Assembly: GCA_033065855.1 (NCBI GenBank)
Contig: JAVXUO010001560.1
Span: 1 to 64,000 of the forward strand
Length of the DNA: 64,000 nucleotides
From: Escallonia rubra
Taxonomy: Eukaryota; Streptophyta; Magnoliopsida; Escalloniales; Escalloniaceae
Reading direction: 5' to 3'
Both the position numbers and the translations under genes were made by a program. The notes under the pieces are model-generated. The model saw only the letters and a list, made by a program, of their open reading frames with translations, had not been told where the DNA came from and did not search any database. Shown piece after piece: positions 22,445-32,225 of the stretch (position 1 is the stretch's first letter; each line of letters opens with the position of its first letter).

Positions 22445-22600
22445 GGAATTTGTTTATATAATGTTCTTTCTCACCACATAACCAGCAATAATAACACTTT
22501 TCTGGTAATTTTCCTTTACGACGTGAGGGTTTTTTTTTATCATTAAAGGTTGTATTAGATTTTTTTCGAATGTGTTTTGAGTATGGTTTCCATTTTTCTC
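22445..22600 (-). pseudogene. Pararetroviral coat-protein basic region and zinc knuckle, copy B
   Basis: The - strand frame is open here for about 50 codons. A Lys/Arg-rich stretch is followed by Cys-Tyr-Tyr-Cys-Trp-Leu-Cys-Gly, then His-Tyr and Asn at the expected distances. Two positions differ from the known family pattern: Glu in place of the conserved Gly before His, and Phe where the last Cys should be. It is a dead remnant. The Cys-Trp-x-Cys and His-Tyr-x-Asn combination is what points to Caulimoviridae rather than a retrotransposon Gag. Confidence 0.7.
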
Positions 22601-23249
22601 TTGATGCCTTAATTTTTTTGTTGTTGTGTTTTTACATATCTTTTGTTGTTTTCAAATTCTCTTTTTTTTTCAAATTTTTTCTTTTAGAAATTTGGCTTTC
22701 TTTCAGAACCATAGCTATTTTTACTATGTTGTCGACTTTTGTACAACTATCATAACTCATATGAACCTTTTTTTTTCATATCTTTTATGGCATGACCATC
22801 TATATAATTCTTTTAATACTTCTTCCAGTGCTGCCACTATTCCTCCTAAGAAATCACAAAAGCATTTCTTCATTTAGAAGTTTATCGAATTCCTTTTGAG
22901 ATAATTCATCCCATGGTTTAGAAAGCTTGACAATAAATTATTTTTGCCAATGGAGACTATCTCTAAATTCTAACTTGTAAAAGTAGTTTTTACGTAATTC
23001 ATAAGTGCAATTTTCAAAGTAGAACATATCACAGATTTAAAGGTTGATCAAATTTTCGAAATAATTTGTTTTTGCTTAAGTACCTATGTTGTTTATTGGT
23101 ATCCTGTAAACCCTCTTTTTATGTTATTTGCATAAAACATTATCCATTATTTAAAAATTCTTAGTTTACTTTGTACTTCAATTACTTTTTCGTTGTTTAT
23201 TTCGCTATTCTAAAATCTAGTCGCGTTTCCTTGCAGTGTTGCTCGAGTC

Positions 23250-24030
23250 ATAGTTAAGAATACCATATCAGAGTATGTACTATTTTTTTTTTTTTGTGAA
23301 ATGGTATGTACCGATACCGGTACCGTCTCGAATTTTGCATCAATAATATACGTATATAACACTCATTCATTAGCACACTACCAAACATATACCTATATTT
23401 AGGTTGAATTATCTCATTTTTCAACTAAGTTGTTTGTTCCCATACAGGGACGTTAGGAACAAATACCTTATTCAATTGAACTACATCTTCTATACTTACC
23501 CTTATTTTCGACTATTTCATTAGCGAATTCTTATAGAAAAATAAGTTGCTTGTTTAAGAATAATTTCTTTGGATTCAATAATAAGTTGTTTGTGTGTGTA
23601 CCTGTGTCAAACAATGTGTAAAGCACTGTATCATATAGATAAAAGAATATGATTAAGCTTTCAGTTAAAAAATAAATCAAAAAGAGAAAAAGTAAAAGCA
23701 AAGTGAAAATTTCGATGAAGATGAATTTTTTTACAAATTGTAGTGAATATTGTGAGGAAGAAGGTACTGAGATTTTGATTGGTATGATAGAACCTAGGAT
23801 GTTTTCTAGTCTTATATGACCAATTTACTAAATTTTTAATAAAACTTATAACTTTTACATTTTTTAAGGATCGTACAAAACATAATATCTCGGCCGATAT
23901 CACTTGTATAGACTGGTACAACAGGTACAGAGCTGAATTTTGACCTGCACGAAATGTAAAGAGATACCGTACCGGTAGAAGGCAAAAGTAGTACATACCA
24001 ACTGGTACCGGTATGGTATTGATAACTATA
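23250..24030. mobile_element. MITE-like insertion in copy B
   Basis: Ends ATAGTTAAGAATACCATA and its imperfect reverse complement (GGTATTGATAACTAT) bound a 780-bp block absent from copy A (joined site near 18420). Flanks GCTCGAGTC and GCTCGGATG suggest an imperfect 8-9 bp target duplication. Both ends also contain GTACATACC and GGTACCGGTA words. No coding capacity. Confidence 0.65.
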
Positions 24031-24802
24031 GCTCGGATGACATGTGCCTTTCCGCTAAATTATAACCTACTATGAAAATTCTTGGAATACTTATTCTGCA
24101 TTTGAAAGACAATCGATGTCAATATGTATGCCGTAGGGATTAACTAACTCGTTTCTTTCGGGCTTGGAAACAAATTGTTTGAATGTTTTAAATTTGTTCT
24201 TACTGGTGCATTACCAAATTTAGAAACATTTTCTAATTTTAACTCTGGGTTCCATAATTCTACATAATTATGATCTGTTTCTTCTGTCCATAAGTGCATA
24301 TAAAAAAATGCTTTATTTGCCTCATATATGCCTTTCTTTTTTTCATTTTTTTTATATTGATGTTGTTGGATCTATTTCCCTATACATTGGTTTTTCCGTT
24401 GCTCTTTCTTTTCCTACTTTGTTGAAAAAGTATTAATTAATCTTTTTACATCTTTCAAACCAATTCCTTGTACTGCATCTGGGATGTTTTTTTTTGAACC
24501 TTCACAAAGGGTATTCTGTCACTTTCACTATCGGTATATGCTATAATTTCTTCAAACACATACGAAATTGCTGTTTTGTAAAAATATGACTTAACATTGT
24601 CATAACTTCTAAATTTTGATAAGAAGTTAACCTGGTGTAAATCCTACTTTTCAACTTCTTGACCTTTTTTCACTTGTTTAATTCGTCTGATATTTATAAT
24701 ATCATCTTTCTTTGATTTTTACAAATATTTAAGGTCTCGTGAGGTACGTCCATCATCTGATTTAATAATCCGATAATCTTAGTTTTTCCTACTCTATGTT
24801 CT

Positions 24803-25150
24803 ATATTTAGGATCGTTTTGACAAAACTTTTTTTTTTTTACAAAAACAAGTGGGTGTTTGATAACCCAGTTTTTATTTTGAGTTTTTTATGGTGGTTTGC
24901 GGTGGCGGTGGCCGACGGTGGTGGTGGCCAGCGGTGGCTGGTGGTTGCCGACGATGGTCGCCGGAGGTGGTGGTTTAAAAAAAAAAAAACGGAAAATCGA
25001 AACTCATTTTTTGGAGTTTTTAAAAACAGGCTTGATTTTAAAACTGATTTTTTGAACTGAAGAAAAAAAAATGGTTACCAAACGCGTTTATTTTTTCCAG
25101 TTTCCAAAACTGAAAGAAACTGAAAAAAAAAATCATGTTAAACGGGGCCT
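24803..25150. mobile_element. MITE-like insertion in copy B (GGCCCCGTTT-type ends)
   Basis: The block between TATTTAGGATCGTTTTGAC and AAACGGGGCCTAAG is absent from copy A (site near 19105). Ends resemble inverted TAGGCCCCGTTT repeats of plant hAT or PIF MITEs. Inside is a GGTGGCGGTGGC low-complexity part. Target duplication not clear. Confidence 0.5.
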
Positions 25151-25228
25151 AAGTTTACAATTTCTTTTACATGGTTTAGTAAACAATGAATTTCCATATA
25201 GTTTCAGGTATGAATTTGCCTTTGGATA

Positions 25229-25242
25229 GGCTCTAGATACCA
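25229..25242 (-). other. tRNA-Met-type primer binding site, copy B
   Basis: The - strand reads TGGTATCTAGAGCC, the tRNA-Met site with one extra T. Flanking CCTCTAAAC is shared with copy A. Confidence 0.6.
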
Positions 25243-25607
25243 GTTTAGAGGCGCCAATTTCTCCTTTGATTAGGAAAGTTATGTGTGTTTGTCTAATTTG
25301 TTTTGTTTTTGAAAGTTTAGGGTTATGTTTCTTTTAAATTCCTAAAATAAAACTTGAGAAGAACTAATTTCGAATTGTAAAAATAAAAATAAAAATGAAA
25401 TAGCTAAACGAGTTTTAGGATGTGAAAGGACAAGGGGGTTTTTCAAACTACAATATCTAGGTAAATAAGTTGAAAAAGACAATATTAAAGTAAACAACTA
25501 ATAAAAAAAAAATAACTTTTAGGCCAAAAATTCTATAAACAAGAAGTGCACTTTACAAAATTGATCATTTCTACGATTCTGCATCTTTTATCAAGAAAAA
25601 AAAAGTT

Positions 25608-25645
<38 letters not shown>

Positions 25646-25738
25646 GGAAAAAAACACTTTTAAGGTCAATTAAATTAGATTCTGTTTAACAGCGATTTGG
25701 ACAGCGACTAAAATCACGGGCTATAGATTCGCAGGTCA

Positions 25739-25744
25739 CACGTG
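25739..25744. promoter_or_regulatory. G-box/ABRE-type motif upstream of SCAB1
   Basis: CACGTG in the context CACACGTGCC lies about 745 bp upstream of the SCAB1 start codon and about 100 bp upstream of a CT-rich leader. It is within the duplicated pararetroviral segment (second copy at 20723). ABRE-type G-boxes are bound by ABA-regulated bZIP factors; a role here is inference. Confidence 0.5.
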
Positions 25745-25849
25745 CCGCCATCCCAGCTGGTTTCCCCCGTAAATAACACCACATTCGGGGCTGTTCTACT
25801 TCCCATGATAAAGTCTGGGGACCCCCCCGTCTTCTCTTTTGTTTACTTT

Positions 25850-26042
25850 GTGAAAAGCAAGCATAACCAGCCGGTCCTCCATCTCTCCATCTCTCCATCT
25901 CTCTCTCTCTTTCACCTTCCTTCCTTCTCCATTTTGAATTCTTACCCACCATTTGTTGGTTGTTAATACTTGTTCGTGCGCTCTACTGATCCGAGAGAAT
26001 CGTCACGGACTAAAGTTCCCATTCCCAAACATTACATGCTCC
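25850..26042 (+). promoter_or_regulatory. SCAB1: Probable SCAB1 transcription start region and 5' UTR exon
   Basis: A CT-rich stretch (CATCTCTCCATCTCTCTC, about 25878-25915) typical of plant leaders is followed by a consensus donor GTGAGT at 26043. No clear TATA box is seen. The exact start is not determinable from sequence. Confidence 0.45.
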
Positions 26043-26471
26043 GTGAGTAAAGTCTCTCTTTTTGGCTTCTCTGCTGTGTTGTCCCTAGATTATTGTGCTT
26101 ATAGCCCTCTTAGGGTTCACTTTAAGTTCAAAGCTGTTCTGGGTATGTGTGGTTTTGTGCTACTTCTTTACTTGAGCATGTCTACAATGGTATTGACTCT
26201 GTTACTTGTAATTCAATCTCTTGAAACTATTTTCTGCTGTTAAATTTTCATGCAATTTTAGAACACACGCACAATATACATATGTTGTCGCTCAGATCCC
26301 TTTTTTAATTTTCTAGAAACAGAATTTTCACTCTATGGATTTTGGATTTGAAGACACTGACCAGCATTGTGATGTAGTGGTTACTTAGTTGATAAGTCTT
26401 TTCTTTTCTAGTAGTAGTAATAGTAGTATTCTTCAAATTTGTGGGTTATCTGTGCTTTGGATGATCAACAG
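26043..26471 (+). other. SCAB1: Probable intron in the SCAB1 5' UTR
   Basis: Donor GTGAGT at 26043 and acceptor CAACAG ending at 26471 leave an 18-bp leader remnant before ATG 26490. The interior is T-rich, as plant introns are. A leader intron can raise expression (known for plants). Confidence 0.5.
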
Positions 26472-26489
26472 AGTAGATAAATTGGGATC

Positions 26490-26771
26490 ATGACGAGGGT
26501 AAGTCGCGATTATGGTGATACAATGAAAATGGAGGCAGTTCTGCCGGTCTCAGCCGATGTGATGTTTGCTTCTAGTCGGTTTCCCAATTACAAAATTGGA
26601 CCTAACAACCAAATCGTGGAAGCCAAGGAAGATCTCAAGACATTATCCATGAAGGAGGTGGTTGCTCGCGAGACTGCCCTGTTGCTGGAACAGCAGAAAC
26701 GCCTTTCAGTTCGCGATCTCGCCAACAAATTTGAGAAGGGTTTAGCTGCTGCTGCCAAGTTGTCTGATGAG
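26490..26771 (+). CDS. SCAB1: SCAB1 exon 1 (residues 1-94)
   Basis: ATG at 26490 starts MTRVSRDYGD; the family begins MTRV. It ends at GATGAG before GTCTGG, phase 0. It holds the N-terminal actin-binding part. A 124-bp intron follows. Confidence 0.93.
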
Positions 26772-29700
26772 GTCTGGTTTGATATTATCGTAACAACTAA
26801 GTTCCGTAGCTTAAAGACTCATTTACTGCTAATTTCTTTTAAGAGAGATTGGCCCGTTGTATCATTTTAGTAGCTATTTCTTTTATGGGCGCCAGGCTAG
26901 ACTCAGAGAGGCAGCTTCATTGGAGAAACATGTTCTTCTAAAGAAGCTTAGAGATGCACTGGAATCTCTAAGAGGCCGCGTGGCTGGTAAAAACAAGGAT
27001 GACGTAGAAGAAGCTATTGCTATGGTTAGTCAGCATCTTTTTTGTAAATTATTTTTTCCTTGTGCGGGAGTACTGTTTAGCTGTGGTAACCTACATCAAA
27101 AAGACATGCAAGTACGATATAGTTTCACTCAAATCTATTTTAAAGACGATGATTGTTAAACTCGTGGAAGTTCAGTTTGTTCTTAAACCTTGAACATGAA
27201 TCTGCAGTTGCTGCTATGTGATTGACATACCTCAGATGCATATTGGTAGCGTATCATGCTAGGTTTCCTACATTTTCTAGAGTATGGGCAAGACGCAGCA
27301 GCTTAACTATCAGGAAACGGATTCCCTGCCGTCATCTCAAGGCAACAACTAAACTGGGAAGGCAAAACGAAGTAGAAATTAGAGAATTACTGGCAGCTCC
27401 AGTCTTCATACACATCATTCTTAAGACTATGGCATGGGAATTACTTGAGCAACAGAATAGGAGTTTAAAAAAAGTAATCGGTGCCACTTATCTGGGCCTA
27501 GACTGTAGCTAGATCTCTGCCATTAAAAGCTACACAGGAAAGAATAACTGTAGTTTGACCCGGTTTCTATTTCATTTATAATTTCATGACAAGAGAACCA
27601 CATCAGCAACAGTAGCAGCTGACTCAGCTCTTGCTGCTGTCTGCATGCGGATGGAGCTTTGTCAACTACCGGCGCAATGTTAAAAGTTTTTCTGTAAGTG
27701 ATACCATTTTCAACTGCCGAAGTGTATAAATTATGGCCTGTTCATTAGATTGGCTCTAAGGTGCGACTATCACTTGTTGAAAGAAAGGGAATAAAGAACT
27801 GTGGGCACTGTTCACTGGACTTGCTATGAGACCATAAATGGTGGCTCCCAAGAGGTACTTGAATGATCACAAGAAATTTTCGACCCTTGTAAGGATTTTT
27901 GAAGATGCTGCTACAAATATGGAAAGAAAAACTATAATTCCCTCATTTGGAAAGTACAGCTTTCTTTTGCATTCACATGCTTTGCACATTTCTAATTACT
28001 TTTAGAATCCTCGTCATCTCTTTCTTTTGCTGGATCAATTTGAGCCACTTTGATGATTATTTCACTTGCACTGCATCTGTATTTCACTGTCTCCTACATG
28101 TTCTGGTGCTTTAAATACTTTTTTCCTGGTACTCAAATACAAGTTTTACATTATGATTGTCGAGTGTTCGAAATCTAGAGTCATAGTTATGTTTCAAATT
28201 TTCTATGTGTTACTTATTTAAGTGACTCAAGCTGGGAGTATTTCATTATTGCAGGTTGAAGCTTTAGCTGTTCAGTTGACTCAGAGGGAAGGAGAGCTAA
28301 TTCAAGAGAAGGGAGAAGTGAAGGAGCTCACGAATTATTTGAAGCAGGTACAGTTATGCATGTTTGCATCTGCGAGTCTAATTTTACTGTTCAGATTTTT
28401 GAACTCTGCCTCTTTTTAAACTCACTTGATTGTATTTTCTAGCTATTTGTACAACTACTCTGCTGTTTACACTTTACCAACTTTATAATTCTTTGAAGGG
28501 AGTGAAGTGTTCCAAGCGTCATGGCTGTACTCTACACGTGCTGTGCATCCTAGTGTATTGGCATATGAAAACATTAGAGTTGGTCATACGTGTGGGCAAT
28601 GTTTAGCTATTGAGCGTTAGTCATCCATCAAGTCATCTATACGAAGAACAACCATGAACATGCAACATATGACAGGACTCGACCAAGAACAACCATGAAC
28701 ATGCAACACATGACAGGACTCGACCAAAGAGATAATAAAGTCGGACAATAGCTTGGGACATTAAATGAGATTCATTGGCCTGTCTGAGTAAATATATTTT
28801 GCTTTCACTTATAACATATTTAACTAAACGCTCAATCCATATAGAATACTATATGTATTCTAAATGTTTAGCCGTGTATGTATCGGATCCGGACACCGAC
28901 ACGATGTCCATGTAACATAGCTATATAGTATTCTATTTAACCGTGTATGTATTGGATCCGGACACCGACACCGTGTCCATGTAACATAGCTTATATCTCA
29001 AGATCCAAGGTCTACCACTCATGTTTTCGCCTGAAGAAGTATTGTCAAAGTATCTCAAGTCGAGGAAGTCTCTGATCTGTTCTAGAATATCCTTTGTTGG
29101 TGCCTGACATATACACTCTTTTTCGAGGTGTCCGTACTTGCAAGGTTGTCGTTGTTCCAAATTCTTCTATTTAGTATCAGAAGTACCTTTTTCCACAATG
29201 ATTTGATCAAAGTATCTCTACTGTGGTGAATGTACTTGTCCCAGACATGGGGTTGATGCTTGAATTTAATTGTTAGATTAGTTTAACCTCCATACAGGTA
29301 ATCATGTCTCTGAAACTGTGAAACATAGGGTAAGAAGGTATTGTAACTTACATTCACTTGTCTTGGCTATCTTCCTACTGAAGTGTGCTTTCAAGTATCT
29401 ACAACCAGATTCTTGTAACAGTTGAGATAAATCCCAAATCGGGATAAGTTTAATTAACAATCCGATGAATAAGCATTGTGGGCCTCTCCTCATTGCCAAT
29501 TAATTTAGAGTTTGATGCTGTCACAGAGATCGCATTGTCCTTAATACTTGCATCAATTTTACATTTGAGATAGGGGTTTGAGATAACATTGGAGGGCTGT
29601 AGGGTTGAGATATACGTATCAGGGCTTGCTTTGAAGAGTTGGGTCGAAGGTGGAGCCTTTCCTTGTGTTCCTCTCTAATACCCAATAGCCTGCTCTGGTT

Positions 29701-32183
29701 ATCCACGGTGCCACCCTTTCTGGTCCGTTAGAAGGAATCACAACTTTCTTCAAATTTAAATGGCTCTTTCCTTCGAAATGTAAGTGCACCTGTTATTGTA
29801 CTCCATGTAAAGAAGAATGAGTTAGTTATATATTCTTCAGGTCAGCACGAAACAGTACAAGTTTTTCCTCTTCGGTATTTATATTGTGCAATTTTTTCAA
29901 TCTGTTAGAGAACATAAAAAATTAGTGGCCGGTCATGGTTTCACTCTGATGGTATGACATCAATTTTCTTTTCTTTAATCATTTAGACTTTTTTTTTGCT
30001 GATTTGTCATAGTTAGTGCACTGCACCTCCTTTTTCTTGGGTGGTGGGGGGAAGGCAGTGGGTTATTCTTACCCTGTTCTTTGCTTCTTTTCCTGCTTCC
30101 CCTCCATAACAGAATTAGAAGAGTATGATCCCCTCCCTGCCTTTCCTTCTTCTAATTAATTTAATTTGTCTGCAGGCTTCAGAAGATGCTAAGAAACTCG
30201 TTGACGAGGAAAGAGCCTTTGCTCGAGCTGAAATTGAAAATGCCAGAGCTGCGGTACAGAGAGTGGAGGAAGCTCTCCAGGAACAAGAAAAGATGTCTAG
30301 GGCTACAGGGAAGCAGGTTTGTGATTAATTGGTAGGCCAATTTTAATCTTCAGCTACTCCTGTATGGAAGCTGGGTTTGAGAGAGAAGATTATAAAGTAC
30401 ATAAACAAAACCCCTGATCCATCAGGCTGAGGGTGAAGTCGGTGTGGGAATGGCCGCCAAGGGCAGTCGCCTAATCTGGCCATGGTTGCTGGCTTGCTGC
30501 CCAGCAGACGTCTCATCTGGCCATGGTTGCTCTCGACAGCCAGGAGAACTAAACAATCCCTGAGAACACCTCCACCGCCTACACACCAGAACCCCAGATC
30601 CATGAAATCGAGGCCACCAAAACTTGTCAAAGGCTGTCACCTGTTACAGGGGCCGTTTGTGGAGATTTTTTGTTTTTGGCCCTAAAGGGAGGAGCTGGGG
30701 TATCTTGGTAACGTGGACAGACCGCCCCTTGCAGGGGCGGGTTGAAGAGATTTTGCAAAAAAATAAGAGAGATCTGAGTCGTCGCCGATGTTCAGAGGAT
30801 GACTAGATCAAAGCTAGAAAAAATGCATTTTTTTTAGCACTATATGGGGATCAGCCCTGAATATATATACACACACATATACGTGGAGGGCACTAGATCA
30901 CTTTTAAGAAATCCAAAAAGTAGTGCGTTAGATAGTCTGGTGTATGGGTATCGACCATGGCTTCATCATCATTGGAACTTTTTGGACACATTGTCTGCTT
31001 TAGTACCAGGATTCCTCTACGAGCGAATCTACTGTTAGGCTGCTCATTTTCGATCAGCTCTATAGACAACTTTGGGAGAGCCTCTTGAACTTCTTTCATA
31101 TGCTGGAAGAGCTGCTGGAATCTGCCCTTCTTGAACTTGGGTTGTTCTCCCACTGCCCAAATTACCTCTCGCCTGCTTGAAAAAATCCAAGTTCTGTTTT
31201 TGCCTTTTTTCCCCCCTTCCTAAACCATTTTATCGCCTCTCTTGTTTCCTGTTTTCTCCCCACGTCCACTGCCAACCATCGCGGTTCACCACCACAGGTG
31301 GCATTCTCCATGACTTCCACAAAATCTTAAATTCCATCAACATGAACTAAAATATGCAATTGGTTAAATTGGATCAAACTTGTAAGAGGTTGAAGGTTTG
31401 ATATAAAAGTTAAACTTATACAAATATCCCGTCGCCACCACCAACCTGCGAACACAACCCCCCCCCCCTCCTTCTTCTCCCTCTGCCACCACCAATTTGC
31501 AAATCCCACCACGACCAACCTAAAAACCCACCGCTGCGATCAACCAAGTCCTCTCGCCACGACTATCATAACTAAACCCACCATTGCCCTATCGTCCTTC
31601 GTCCTGCCAAACCATCGACCCACCATCATTGGAGATTGAAGGAGGGAGGGAGAGACATATAGATAGATAGACAGACAAAGGGGGAAGGGAGGGACTGAAT
31701 TTTGTACTGTTGCAAGTCTTAGGGTAAAGATTGATGCGTTTCTCTCTACCAATTGCCCAAAAAGGGGTTGTTGGTATGGTAGTTCACTTGTTCTATTTTC
31801 GCGAAATAAGGTTATTTGGGTAAATTTGAAGAGGAAGGGGAAGGGGGGGGGGGGGGGGGGACTGAAACTTAGTTGCACGAAGCGCGGGCGGGGGAGCATA
31901 AGCACCTAGAAGAACCTAAGGTTGGGGGCGGCTTGAATAACTAAATGCGTGAGGAGTATTTCATTTGTTTAATATATCTTTAATTACAGTGTACACACTT
32001 TTTTCCTTAAAAATAACATAAGCGACAGTGAAGTGTTACTTTTTACTCGTCACATCGTGGCTATAGGCTTCTTGCCTTTGCTACTAACAAAGGTAAAATT
32101 GGTCCTATTGCTGCTGTTTACTTCTCGAGACATTTCTTGGTAGCACATCTCCCATTTAATAGGGTTAGACGTGGGGCCAAAAA

Positions 32184-32225
<42 letters not shown>

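Larger units (their letters stand above)
20763..25775 (-). mobile_element. Endogenous pararetrovirus-like segment, copy B (decayed)
   Basis: Second unit of the tandem pair. On the - strand it runs from the promoter-proximal end (25775) through the primer site (25229-25242), a degraded frame region (24.7-24.1 kb), a strongly basic stretch plus zinc knuckle (22445-22600) and an acidic stretch just after it (about 22280-22390). A basic stretch, a knuckle and an acidic tail are the arrangement of Caulimoviridae coat proteins. Three later insertions interrupt it: 21370-22231, 23250-24030 and 24803-25150. Without them the unit is about 3 kb, so the polymerase half of the virus is absent. Genus not assignable. 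Confidence 0.65.

Noticed and set aside
27222-27512. 96-codon frame in SCAB1 intron 2
   Set aside because: It lies between two well-supported exons, lacks splice sites that keep phase, and has no family similarity.
30893-31153. 86-codon - strand frame in intron 4
   Set aside because: I considered a transposase or gag relic, but no motif supports it.
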